NCBI GenBank assembly: GCA_963576475.1
Contig: OY754980.1
Location: 22,985,434 to 23,049,433, forward strand
Direction of reading: 5' to 3'
DNA: 64,000 nt
Source: Molanna angustata
Lineage: Eukaryota; Arthropoda; Insecta; Trichoptera; Molannidae
Below the pieces are notes generated by a model. It was given only the letters and a program-made list of their open reading frames with translations, made no database searches and was not told where the DNA came from. The position numbers and the translations under genes were made by a program. The first letter of the stretch is position 1. The number at the start of each line of letters is the position of its first letter. Below, in pieces: positions 23,101-37,245 of this stretch.

Positions 23101-26100
23101 TAAATGTTACTATCAGGAATATAAATTTTCTTCCGATAGTATATTTTTATGTTAAGATAGACAAACTATTAATGCAGTATAGGGAAAAATGCTTATGTTG
23201 TATGAAATATTTTAAAAAAAGCAGATAAATTTTGTTCTAAAGAACGCGAGAGCATTTTCCAAATTTTGACAGGTGATATCATATGAAGATTTTTTTTGTT
23301 ATTTATGGAAAGCTAATCAGTTCTATGTTCAAGCTCTTTACATTATAACATGAAATCAAATTACTGAACTTTTCCATACATAGAAATTTATCTAATTACA
23401 TTTTTATTCATACTAAATGTTACTATCAGGAATGTAAATTTTCTTCCGATAGTATATTTTTATGTTAAGATAAACAAACTATTAATGCAGTATAGTGAAG
23501 AATGCTTATGTTGTATGAAATATTTTAAAAAAAGCAGATAAATTTTGTTCTAAAGAACGCGAGAGCATTTTCCAAATTTTGACAGGTGATATCATATGAA
23601 GATTTTTTTTGTTATTTATGGAAAGCTAATCAGTTCTATGTTCAAGCTCTTTACATTATAACATGAAATCAAATTACTGAACTTTTCCATACATAGAAAT
23701 TTATCTAATTACATTTTTATTCATACTAAATGTTACTATCAGGAATGTAAATTTTCTTCCGATAGTATATTTTTATGTTAAGATAAACAAACTATTAATG
23801 CAGTATAGTGAAGAATGCTTATGTTGTATGAAATATTTTAAAAAAAGCAGATAAATTTTGTTCTAAAGAACGCGAGAGCATTTTCCAAATTTTGACAGGT
23901 GATATCATATGAAGATTTTTTTTGTTATTTATGGAAAGCTAATCAGTTCTATGTTCAAGCTCTTTACATTATAACATGAAATCAAATTACTGAACTTTTC
24001 CATACATAGAAATTTATCTAATTACATTTTTATTCATACTAAATGTTACTATCAGGAACGTAAATTTTCTTCCGATAGTATATTTTTATGTTAAGATAAA
24101 CAAACTATTAATGCAGTATAGTGAAGAATGCTTATGTTGTATGAAATATTTTAAAAAAAGCAGATAAATTTTGTTCTAAAGAACGCGAGAGCATTTTCCA
24201 AATTTTGACAGGTGATATCATATGAAGATTTTTTTTGTTATTTATGGAAAGCTAATCAGTTCTATGTTCAAGCTCTTTACATTATAACATGAAATCAAAT
24301 TACTGAACTTTTCCATACATAGAAATTTATCTAATTACATTTTTATTCATACTAAATGTTACTATCAGGAATGTAAATTTTCTTCCGATAGTATATTTTT
24401 ATGTTAAGATAAACAAACTATTAATGCAGTATAGTGAAGAATGCTTATGTTGTATGAAATATTTTAAAAAAAGCAGATAAATTTTGTTCTAAAGAACGCG
24501 AGAGCATTTTCCAAATTTTGACAGGTGATATCATATGAAGATTTTTTTTGTTATTTATGGAAAGCTAATCAGTTCTATGTTCAAGCTCTTTACATTATAA
24601 CATGAAATCAAATTACTGAACTTTTCCATACATAGAAATTTATCTAATTACATTTTTATTCATACTAAATGTTACTATCAGGAACGTAAATTTTCTTCCG
24701 ATAGTATATTTTTATGTTAAGATAAACAAACTATTAATGCAGTATAGTGAAGAATGCTTATGTTGTATGAAATATTTTAAAAAAAGCAGATAAATTTTGT
24801 TCTAAAGAACGCGAGAGCATTTTCCAAATTTTGACAGGTGATATCATATGAAGATTTTTTTTGTTATTTATGGAAAGCTAATCAGTTCTATGTTCAAGCT
24901 CTTTACATTATAACAAGAAATCAAATTACTGAACTTTTCCATACATAGAAATTTATCTAATTACATTTTTATTCATACTAAATGTTACTATCAGGAATGC
25001 AAATTTTCTTCCGATAGTATATTTTTATGTTAAGATAAACAAACTATTAATGCAGTATAGTGAAGAATGCTTATGTTGTATGAAATATTTTAAAAAAAGC
25101 AGATAAATTTTGTTCTAAAGAACGCGAGAGCATTTTCCAAATTTTGACAGGTGATATCATATGAAGATTTTTTTTGTTATTTATGGAAAGCTAATCAGTT
25201 CTATGTTCAAGCTCTTTACATTATAACATGAAATCAAATTACAGAACTTTTCCATACATAGAAATTTATCTAATTACATTTTTATTCATACTAAATGTTA
25301 CTATCAGGAATGTAAATTTTCTTCCGATAGTATATTTTTATGTTAAGATAAACAAACTATTAATGCAGTATAGTGAAGAATGCTTATGTTGTATGAAATA
25401 TTTTAAAAAAAGCAGATAAATTTTGTTCTAAAGAACGCGAGAGCATTTTCCAAATTTTGACAGGTGATATCATATGAAGATTTTTTTTGTTGTTTATGGA
25501 AAGCTAATCAGTTCTATGTTCAAGCTTTTTACATTATAACATGAAATCAAATTACTGAACTTTTCCATACATAGAAATTTATCTAATTACATTTTTATTC
25601 ATACTAAATGTTACTATCAAGAATGTAAATTTTCTTCCGATAGTATATTTTTATGTTAAGATAAACAAACTATTAATGCAGTATAGTGAAGAATGCTTAT
25701 GTTGTATGAAATATTTTAAAAAAAGCAGATAAATTTTGTTCTAAAGAACGCGAGAGCATTTTCCAAATTTTGACAGGTGATATCATATGAAGATTTTTTT
25801 TGTTATTTATGGAAAGCTAATCAGTTCTATGTTCAAGCTCTTTACATTATAACATGATATCAAATTACTGAACTTTTCCATACATAGAAATTTATCTAAT
25901 TACATTTTTATTCATACTAAATGTTACTATCAGGAATATAAATTTTCTTCCGATAGTATATTTTTATGTTAAGATAGACAAACTATTAATGCAGTATAGG
26001 GAAAAATGCTTATGTTGTATGAAATATTTTAAAAAAAGCAGATAAATTTTGTTCTAAAGAACGCGAGAGCATTTTCCAAATATTGACAGGTGATATCATA

Positions 26101-26990
26101 TGAAGATTTTTTTTGTTATTTATGGAAAGCTAATCAGTTCTATGTTCAAGCTCTTTACATTATAACATGAAATCAAATTACTGAACTTTTCCATACATAG
26201 AAATTTATCTAATTACATTTTTATTCATACTAAATGTTACTATCAGGAATGTAAATTTTCTTCCGATAGTATATTTTTATGTTAAGATAAACAAACTATT
26301 AATGCAGTATAGTGAAGAATGCTTATGTTGTATGAAATATTTTAAAAAAAGCAGATAAATTTTGTTCTAAAGAACGCGAGAGCATTTTCCAAATTTTGAC
26401 AGGTGATATCATATGAAGATTTTTTTTGTTATTTATGGAAAGCTAATCAGTTCTATGTTCAAGCTCTTTACATTATAACATGAAATCAAATTACTGAACT
26501 TTTCCATACATAGAAATTTATCTAATTACATTTTTATTCATACTAAATGTTACTATCAGGAATGTAAATTTTCTTCCGATAGTATATTTTTATGTTAAGA
26601 TAAACAAACTATTAATGCAGTATAGTGAAGAATGCTTATGTTGTATGAAATATTTTAAAAAAAGCAGATAAATTTTGTTCTAAAGAACGCGAGAGCATTT
26701 TCCAAATTTTGACAGGTGATATCATATGAAGATTTTTTTTGTTATTTATGGAAAGCTAATCAGTTCTATGTTCAAGCTCTTTACATTATAACATGAAATC
26801 AAATTACTGAACTTTTCCATACATAGAAATTTATCTAATTACATTTTTATTCATACTAAATGTTACTAACAGGAATATAAATTTTCTTCCGATAGTATAT
26901 TTTTATGTTAAGATAGACAAACTATTAATGCAGTATAGTGAAGACTGCTTATGTTGTATGAAATATTTTAAAAAAAGCAGATAAATTTTG
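17131..26990. repeat. Satellite block 1, 313-bp monomers (~31 copies)
   Basis: Head-to-tail monomers of 313 bp share landmarks such as GGTGATATCATATGAAGA, GGAAAGCTAATCAGTTCTAT and TTCTTCCGATAGTATATTTT. The first two or three units on the left carry private differences (CACGTGATATC, TTCTAACGATAG, AAAGAACGCAAGAG) and are more diverged than the interior. Interior units fall into recurring subtypes, marked by AACGTAAAT, CAAGAAATC, ATTACAGAAC, CAAGCTTTTTAC, CATGATATC and AGGGAAAAATG. The subtype with ATTACAGAAC starts its small open frame at 19281, 22411 and 25228, which are 10 and 9 monomers apart. Confidence 0.95.
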
Positions 26991-27828
26991 TTTCAAAGAG
27001 CGTTAGAGCATTTTGACAATGTTGACACGTGATATCATATGAAGAAATTTTATGATATCTATGAAAAGCTAATCAGTTCTAAGTTCAAGCTATTAATATT
27101 CTTATATCAATATGAAATCAATGAACTGAACATTGCCAAATATAAAAAAATTCTCTTGTTACATATAAGTTTCATACAAATATCCATTAAATAAAATATA
27201 ATTTTTGAAACCGTTGAATATTTTTCTTTTAACATTGACCAACTTTGAATACAATTTTATGAAGATTCTTGGTGTTGTATAAATAGTTGAAACCAAATTA
27301 AAATATCTCTAATTTCCAGGTCGTGAGAGCATTTTTTCAGTTTTAATAGATGAAATCATAAAGAAACATTGGGAAAAAATGAACCGTTGTCTATGGAAAA
27401 CTAATCAGCTCTAAGTTTATGGACTTAACACATGTGATATCAATATGAAGTCAATCGGACTTATAGTTTGGGCTGCAGAGAGGACACAAAAAAAAAACAA
27501 CGTAAATGATGAATTCATAGAGAAGAAATCAAAAGTTGTCTATGGAAAACTAATCAGCTCTAGGTCTTTGCACTTTACACATATGATGTTAATATGAAGT
27601 CGATCAGACTTATAGTTTGGGCTGTAGAGAGGACACAAAAAAGATAAATGCTACGGCGTACGGCGTACGGCGTACGGCGTACAGCGTATACGCCATACAC
27701 ACAAACACATCACGACGAAACTCATAGTGTGCATTCTCTACATGATACCCATTGAGAAATTGATGTAAAAAAAATACGCTTAAATTTTGCGAAATCATGA
27801 CTCTCCCCTATTCCATAGTGTGGAGAGT
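26991..27828. repeat. Satellite-associated divergent tail, copy 1
   Basis: This 838-bp segment begins where monomers stop matching closely (TTTCAAAGAGCGTTAGAGC). It contains at least two further decayed monomer-like units, seen in the repeated GGAAAACTAATCAGCTCTA. It then carries GTTTGGGCTG(C/T)AGAGAGGAC, a CGGCGTA heptamer run, and the terminal hairpin ending GTGTGGAGAGT. It is nearly identical to copies 2 and 3. No gene is supported; the 62-codon minus frame across it is accidental. Confidence 0.85.
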
Positions 27829-30800
27829 AATAATAATAAACTGTTTTTTCTAGTATATAATTTTTCTTCCGATAGTATATTTTTATGATAAGATAGACAA
27901 ACTTTTAATGCAGTATGGTGTAGAATGCTTATGTTGTATGAAATATTTTAAAAAAAGCAGATAAATTTTGTTCTAAAGAACGCGAGAGCATTTTCCAAAT
28001 TTTGACAGGTGATATCATATGAAGATTTTTTTTGTTATTTATGGAAAGCTAATCAGTTCTATGTTCAAGCTCTTTACATTATAACATGAAATCAAATTAC
28101 TGAACTTTTCCATACATAGAAATTTATCTAATTACATTTTTATTCATACTAAATGTTACTACCAGGAATATAAATTTTCTTCCGATAGTATATTTTTATG
28201 TTAAGATAGACAAACTATTAATGCAGTATAGGGAAGAATGCTTATGTTGTATGAAATATTTTAAAAAAAGCAGATAAATTTTGTTCTAAAGAACGCGAGA
28301 GCATTTTCCAAATTTGGAGAGGTGATATCATATGAAGAATTTTTTTGTTATTTATGGAAAGCTAATCAGTTCTATGTTCAAGCTCTTTACATTATAACAT
28401 GAAATCAAATTACTGAACTTTTCCATACATAGAAATTTATCTAATTACATTTTTATTCATACTAAATGTTACTATCAGGAATGTAAATTTTCTTCCGATA
28501 GTATATTTTTATGTTAAGATAAACAAACTATTAATGCAGTATAGTGAAGAATGCTTATGTTGTATGAAATATTTTAAAAAAAGCAGATAAATTTTGTTCT
28601 AAAGAACGCGAGAGCATTTTCCAAATTTTGACAGGTGATATCATATGAAGATTTTTTTTGTTATTTATGGAAAGCTAATCAGTTCTATGTTCAAGCTCTT
28701 TACATTATAACAAGAAATCAAATTACTGAACTTTTCCATACATAGAAATTTATCTAATTACATTTTTATTCATACTAAATGTTACTATCAGGAATGTAAA
28801 TTTTCTTCCGATAGTATATTTTTATGTTAAGATAAACAAACTATTAATGCAGTATAGTGAAGAATGCTTATGTTGTATGAAATATTTTAAAAAAAGCAGA
28901 TAAATTTTGTTCTAAAGAACGCGAGAGCATTTTCCAAATTTTGACAGGTGATATCATATGAAGATTTTTTTTGTTATTTATGGAAAGCTAATCAGTTCTA
29001 TGTTCAAGCTCTTTACATTATAACATGAAATCAAATTACAGAACTTTTCCATACATAGAAATTGATCTAATTACATTTTTATTCATACTAAATGTTACTA
29101 TCAGGAATGTAAATTTTCTTCCGATAGTATATTTTTATGTTAAGATAAACAAACTATTAATGCAGTATAGTGAAGAATGCTTATGTTGTATGAAATATTT
29201 TAAAAAAAGCAGATAAATTTTGTTCTAAAGAACGCGAGAGCATTTTCCAAATTTTGACAGGTGATATCATATGAAGATTTTTTTTGTTGTTTATGGAAAG
29301 CTAATCAGTTCTATGTTCAAGCTTTTTACATTATAACATGAAATCAAATTACTGAACTTTTCCATACATAGAAATTTATCTAATTACATTTTTATTCATA
29401 CTAAATGTTACTATCAAGAATGTAAATTTTCTTCCGATAGTATATTTTTATGTTAAGATAAACAAACTATTAATGCAGTATAGTGAAGAATGCTTATGTT
29501 GTATGAAATATTTTAAAAAAAGCAGATAAATTTTGTTCTAAAGAACGCGAGAGCATTTTCCAAATTTTGACAGGTGATATCATATGAAGATTTTTTTTGT
29601 TATTTATGGAAAGCTAATCAGTTCTATGTTCAAGCTCTTTACATTATAACATGATATCAAATTACTGAACTTTTCCATACATAGAAATTTATCTAATTAC
29701 ATTTTTATTCATACTAAATGTTACTATCAGGAATATAAATTTTCTTCCGATAGTATATTTTTATGTTAAGATAGACAAACTATTAATGCAGTATAGGGAA
29801 AAATGCTTATGTTGTATGAAATATTTTAAAAAAAGCAGATAAATTTTGTTCTAAAGAACGCGAGAGCATTTTCCAAATTTTGACAGGTGATATCATATGA
29901 AGATTTTTTTTGTTGTTTATGGAAAGCTAATCAGTTCTATGTTCAAGCTCTTTACATTATAACATGAAATCAAATTACTGAACTTTTCCATACATAGAAA
30001 TTTATCTAATTACATTTTTATTCATACTAAATGTTACTATCAGGAATGTAAATTTTCTTCCGATAGTATATTTTTATGTTAAGATAAACAAACTATTAAT
30101 GCAGTATAGTGAAGAATGCTTATGTTGTATGAAATATTTTAAAAAAAGCAGATAAATTTTGTTCTAAAGAACGCGAGAGCATTTTCCAAATTTTGACAGG
30201 TGATATCATATGAAGATTTTTTTTGTTATTTATGGAAAGCTAATCAGTTCTATGTTCAAGCTCTTTACATTATAACATGAAATCAAATTACTGAACTTTT
30301 CCATACATAGAAATTTATCTAATTACATTTTTATTCATACTAAATGTTACTATCAGGAACGTAAATTTTCTTCCGATAGTATATTTTTATGTTAAGATAA
30401 ACAAACTATTAATGCAGTATAGTGAAGAATGCTTATGTTGTATGAAATATTTTAAAAAAAGCAGATAAATTTTGTTCTAAAGAACGCGAGAGCATTTTCC
30501 AAATTTTGACAGGTGATATCATATGAAGATTTTTTTTGTTATTTATGGAAAGCTAATCAGTTCTATGTTCAAGCTCTTTACATTATAACAAGAAATCAAA
30601 TTACTGAACTTTTCCATACATAGAAATTTATCTAATTACATTTTTATTCATACTAAATGTTACTATCAGGAATGTAAATTTTCTTCCGATAGTATATTTT
30701 TATGTTAAGATAAACAAACTATTAATGCAGTATAGTGAAGAATGCTTATGTTGTATGAAATATTTTAAAAAAAGCAGATAAATTTTGTTCTAAAGAACGC

Positions 30801-33800
30801 GAGAGCATTTTCCAAATTTTGACAGGTGATATCATATGAAGATTTTTTTTGTTATTTATGGAAAGCTAATCAGTTCTATGTTCAAGCTCTTTACATTATA
30901 ACATGAAATCAAATTACAGAACTTTTCCATACATAGAAATTTATCTAATTACATTTTTATTCATACTAAATGTTACTATCAGGAATGTAAATTTTCTTCC
31001 GATAGTATATTTTTATGTTAAGATAAACAAACTATTAATGCAGTATAGTGAAGAATGCTTATGTTGTATGAAATATTTTAAAAAAAGCAGATAAATTTTG
31101 TTCTAAAGAACGCGAGAGCATTTTCCAAATTTTGACAGGTGATATCATATGAAGATTTTTTTTGTTGTTTATGGAAAGCTAATCAGTTCTATATTCAAGC
31201 TTTTTACATTATAACATGAAATCAAATTACTGAACTTTTCCATACATAGAAATTTATCTAATTACATTTTTATTCATACTAAATGTTACTATCAAGAATG
31301 TAAATTTTCTTCCGATAGTATATTTTTATGTTAAGATAAACAAACTATTAATGCAGTATAGTGAAGAATGCTTATGTTGTATGAAATATTTTAAAAAAAG
31401 CAGATAAATTTTGTTCTAAAGAACGCGAGAGCATTTTCCAAATTTTGACAGGTGATATCATATGAAGATTTTTTTTGTTATTTATGGAAAGCTAATCAGT
31501 TCTATGTTCAAACTCTTTACATTATAACATGATATCAAATTACTGAACTTTTCCATACATAGAAATTTATCTAATTACATTTTTATTCATACTAAATGTT
31601 ACTATCAGGAATATAAATTTTCTTCCGATAGTATATTTTTATGTTAAGATAGACAAACTATTAATGCAGTATAGGGAAAAATGCTTATGTTGTATGAAAT
31701 ATTTTAAAAAAAGCAGATAAATTTTGTTCTAAAGAACGCGAGAGCATTTTCCAAATTTTGACAGGTGATATCATATGAAGATTTTTTTTGTTATTTATGG
31801 AAAGCTAATCAGTTCTATGTTCATGCTCTTTACATTATAACATGAAATCAAATTACTGAACTTTTCCATACATAGAAATTTATCTAATTACATTTTTATT
31901 CATACTAAATGTTACTATCAGGAATGTAAATTTTCTTCCGATAGTATATTTTTATGTTAAGATAAACAAACTATTAATGCAGTATAGTGAAGAATGCTTA
32001 TGTTGTATGAAATATTTTAAAAAAAGCAGATAAATTTTGTTCTAAAGAACGCGAGAGCATTTTCCAAATTTTGACAGGTGATATCATATGAAGATTTTTT
32101 TTGTTATTTATGGAAAGCTAATCAGTTCTATGTTCAAGCTCTTTACATTATAACATGAAATCAAATTACTGAACTTTTCCATACATAGAAATTTATCTAA
32201 TTACATTTTTATTCATACTAAATGTTACTATCAGGAACGTAAATTTTCTTCCGATAGTATATTTTTATGTTAAGATAAACAAACTATTAATGCAGTATAG
32301 TGAAGAATGCTTATGTTGTATGAAATATTTTAAAAAAAGCAGATAAATTTTGTTCTAAAGAACGCGAGAGCATTTTCCAAATTTTGACAGGTGATATCAT
32401 ATGAAGATTTTTTTTGTTATTTATGGAAAGCTAATCAGTTCTATGTTCAAGCTCTTTACATTATAACAAGAAATCAAATTACTGAACTTTTCCATACATA
32501 GAAATTTATCTAATTACATTTTTATTCATACTAAATGTTACTATCAGGAATGTAAATTTTCTTCCGATAGTATATTTTTATGTTAAGATAAACAAACTAT
32601 TAATGCAGTATAGTGAAGAATGCTTATGTTGTATGAAATATTTTAAAAAAAGCAGATAAATTTTGTTCTAAAGAACGCGAGAGCATTTTCCAAATTTTGA
32701 CAGGTGATATCATATGAAGATTTTTTTTGTTATTTATGGAAAGCTAATCAGTTCTATGTTCAAGCTCTTTACATTATAACATGAAATCAAATTACAGAAC
32801 TTTTCCATACATAGAAATTTATCTAATTACATTTTTATTCATACTAAATGTTACTATCAGGAATGTAAATTTTCTTCCGATAGTATATTTTTATGTTAAG
32901 ATAAACAAACTATTAATGCAGTATAGTGAAGAATGCTTATGTTGTATGAAATATTTTAAAAAAAGCAGATAAATTTTGTTCTAAAGAACGCGAGAGCATT
33001 TTCCAAATTTTGACAGGTGATATCATATGAAGATTTTTTTTGTTGTTTATGGAAAGCTAATCAGTTCTATGTTCAAGCTTTTTACATTATAACATGAAAT
33101 CAAATTACTGAACTTTTCCATACATAGAAATTTATCTAATTACATTTTTATTCATACTAAATGTTACTATCAAGAATGTAAATTTTCTTCCGATAGTATA
33201 TTTTTATGTTAAGATAAACAAACTATTAATGCAGTATAGTGAAGAATGCTTATGTTGTATGAAATATTTTAAAAAAAGCAGATAAATTTTGTTCTAAAGA
33301 ACGCGAGAGCATTTTCCAAATTTTGACAGGTGATATCATATGAAGATTTTTTTTGTTATTTATGGAAAGCTAATCAGTTCTATGTTCAAGCTCTTTACAT
33401 TATAACATGATATCAAATTACTGAACTTTTCCATACATAGAAATTTATCTAATTACATTTTTATTCATACTAAATGTTACTATCAGGAATATAAATTTTC
33501 TTCCGATAGTATATTTTTATGTTAAGATAGACAAACTATTAATGCAGTATAGGGAAAAATGCTTATGTTGTATGAAATATTTTAAAAAAAGCAGATAAAT
33601 TTTGTTCTAAAGAACGCGAGAGCATTTTCCAAATTTTGACAGGTGATATCATATGAAGATTTTTTTTGTTATTTATGGAAAGCTAATCAGTTCTATGTTC
33701 ATGCTCTTTACATTATAACATGAAATCAAATTACTGAACTTTTCCATACATAGAAATTTATCTAATTACATTTTTATTCATACTAAATGTTACTATCAGG

Positions 33801-36421
33801 AATGTAAATTTTCTTCCGATAGTATATTTTTATGTTAAGATAAACAAACTATTAATGCAGTATAGTGAAGAATGCTTATGTTGTATGAAATATTTTAAAA
33901 AAAGCAGATAAATTTTGTTCTAAAGAACGCGAGAGCATTTTCCAAATTTTGACAGGTGATATCATATGAAGATTTTTTTTGTTATTTATGGAAAGCTAAT
34001 CAGTTCTATGTTCAAGCTCTTTACATTATAACATGAAATCAAATTACTGAACTTTTCCATACATAGAAATTTATCTAATTACATTTTTATTCATACTAAA
34101 TGTTACTATCAGGAACGTAAATTTTCTTCCGATAGTATATTTTTATGTTAAGATAAACAAACTATTAATGCAGTATAGTGAAGAATGCTTATGTTGTATG
34201 AAATATTTTAAAAAAAGCAGATAAATTTTGTTCTAAAGAACGCGAGAGCATTTTCCAAATTTTGACAGGTGATATCATATGAAGATTTTTTTTGTTATTT
34301 ATGGAAAGCTAATCAGTTCTATGTTCAAGCTCTTTACATTTTAACAAGAAATCAAATTACTGAACTTTTCCATACATAGAAATTTATCTAATTACATTTT
34401 TATTCATACTAAATGTTACTATCAGGAATGTAAATTTTCTTCCGATAGTATATTTTTATGTTAAGATAAACAAACTATTAATGCAGTATAGTGAAGAATG
34501 CTTATGTTGTATGAAATATTTTAAAAAAAGCAGATAAATTTTGTTCTAAAGAACGCGAGAGCATTTTCCAAATTTTGACAGGTGATATCATATGAAGATT
34601 TTTTTTGTTATTTATGGAAAGCTAATCAGTTCTATGTTCAAGCTCTTTACATTATAACATGAAATCAAATTACAGAACTTTTCCATACATAGAAATTTAT
34701 CTAATTACATTTTTATTCATACTAAATGTTACTATCAGGAATGTAAATTTTCTTCCGATAGTATATTTTTATGTTAAGATAAACAAACTATTAATGCAGT
34801 ATAGTGAAGAATGCTTATGTTGTATGAAATATTTTAAAAAAAGCAGATAAATTTTGTTCTAAAGAACGCGAGAGCATTTTCCAAATTTTGACAGGTGATA
34901 TCATATGAAGATTTTTTTTGTTGTTTATGGAAAGCTAATCAGTTCTATGTTCAAGCTTTTTACATTATAACATGAAATCAAATTACTGAACTTTTCCATA
35001 CATAGAAATTTATCTAATTACATTTTTATTCATACTAAATGTTACTATCAAGAATGTAAATTTTCTTCCGATAGTATATTTTTATGTTAAGATAAACAAA
35101 CTATTAATGCAGTATAGTGAAGAATGCTTATGTTGTATGAAATATTTTAAAAAAAGCAGATAAATTTTGTTCTAAAGAACGCGAGAGCATTTTCCAAATT
35201 TTGACAGGTGATATCATATGAAGATTTTTTTTGTTATTTATGGAAAGCTAATCAGTTCTATGTTCAAGCTCTTTACATTATAACATGATATCAAATTACT
35301 GAACTTTTCCATACATAGAAATTTATCTAATTACATTTTTATTCATACTAAATGTTACTATCAGGAATATAAATTTTCTTCCGATAGTATATTTTTATGT
35401 TAAGATAGACAAACTATTAATGCAGTATAGGGAAAAATGCTTATGTTGTATGAAATATTTTAAAAAAAGCAGATAAATTTTGTTCTAAAGAACGCGAGAG
35501 CATTTTCCAAATATTGACAGGTGATATCATATGAAGATTTTTTTTGTTATTTATGGAAAGCTAATCAGTTCTATGTTCAAGCTCTTTACATTATAACATG
35601 AAATCAAATTACTGAACTTTTCCATACATAGAAATTTATCTAATTACATTTTTATTCATACTAAATGTTACTATCAGGAATGTAAATTTTCTTCCGATAG
35701 TATATTTTTATGTTAAGATAAACAAACTATTAATGCAGTATAGTGAAGAATGCTTATGTTGTATGAAATATTTTAAAAAAAGCAGATAAATTTTGTTCTA
35801 AAGAACGCGAGAGCATTTTCCAAATTTTGACAGGTGATATCATATGAAGATTTTTTTTGTTATTTATGGAAAGCTAATCAGTTCTATGTTCAAGCTCTTT
35901 ACATTATAACATGAAATCAAATTACTGAACTTTTCCATACATAGAAATTTATCTAATTACATTTTTATTCATACTAAATGTTACTATCAGGAATGTAAAT
36001 TTTCTTCCGATAGTATATTTTTATGTTAAGATAAACAAACTATTAATGCAGTATAGTGAAGAATGCTTATGTTGTATGAAATATTTTAAAAAAAGCAGAT
36101 AAATTTTGTTCTAAAGAACGCGAGAGCATTTTCCAAATTTTGACAGGTGATATCATATGAAGATTTTTTTTGTTATTTATGGAAAGCTAATCAGTTCTAT
36201 GTTCAAGCTCTTTACATTATAACATGAAATCAAATTACTGAACTTTTCCATACATAGAAATTTATCTAATTACATTTTTATTCATACTAAATGTTACTAA
36301 CAGGAATATAAATTTTCTTCCGATAGTATATTTTTATGTTAAGATAGACAAACTATTAATGCAGTATAGTGAAGACTGCTTATGTTGTATGAAATATTTT
36401 AAAAAAAGCAGATAAATTTTG
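27829..36421. repeat. Satellite block 2, 313-bp monomers in 1878-bp higher-order repeat
   Basis: The array restarts abruptly after the tail terminus with a diverged unit (AATAATAATAAACTG..., CTTTTAATGCAGTATGGTGTAG). It then runs for about 27 monomers. The same six subtypes recur in the same order, and the ATTACAGAAC subtype falls at 29025, 30903, 32781 and 34659, exactly 1878 bp (6 x 313) apart each time. This regular higher-order structure shows that blocks of six were amplified together. The last unit grades into tail copy 2. Confidence 0.95.
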
Positions 36422-37245
36422 TTTCAAAGAGCGTTAGAGCATTTTGACAATGTTGACACGTGATATCATATGAAGAAATTTTATGATATCTATGAAAAGC
36501 TAATCAGTTCTAAGTTCAAGCTATTAATATTCTTATATCAATATGAAATCAATGAACTGAACATTGCCAAATATAAAAAAATTCTCTTGTTACATATAAG
36601 TTTCATACAAATATCCATTAAATAAAATATAATTTTTGAAACCGTTGAATATTTTTCTTTTAACATTGACCAACTTTGAATACAATTTTATGAAGATTCT
36701 TGGTGTTGTATAAATAGTTGAAACCAAATTAAAATATCTCTAATTTCCAGGTCGTGAGAGCATTTTTTCAGTTTTAATAGATGAAATCATAAAGAAACAT
36801 TGGGAAAAAATGAACCGTTGTCTATGGAAAACTAATCAGCTCTAAGTTTATGGACTTAACACATGTGATATCAATATGAAGTCAATCGGACTTATAGTTT
36901 GGGCTGCAGAGAGGACACAAAAAAAAAACAACGTAAATGATGAATTCATAGAGAAGAAATCAAAAGTTGTCTATGGAAAACTAATCAGCTCTAGGTCTTT
37001 GCACTTTACACATATGATGTTAATATGAAGTCGATCAGACTTATAGTTTGGGCTGTAGAGAGGACACAAAAAAGATAAATGCTACGGCGTACGGCGTACA
37101 GCGTATACGCCATACACACAAACACATCACGACGAAACTCATAGTGTGCATTCTCTACATGATACCCATTGAGAAATTGATGTAAAAAAAATACGCTTAA
37201 ATTTTGCGAAATCATGACTCTCCCCTATTCCATAGTGTGGAGAGT
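36422..37245. repeat. Satellite-associated divergent tail, copy 2
   Basis: Same as the tail at 26991-27828, but 14 bp shorter. The difference is exactly two fewer CGGCGTA heptamers near 37085. Otherwise nearly identical. Confidence 0.85.
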
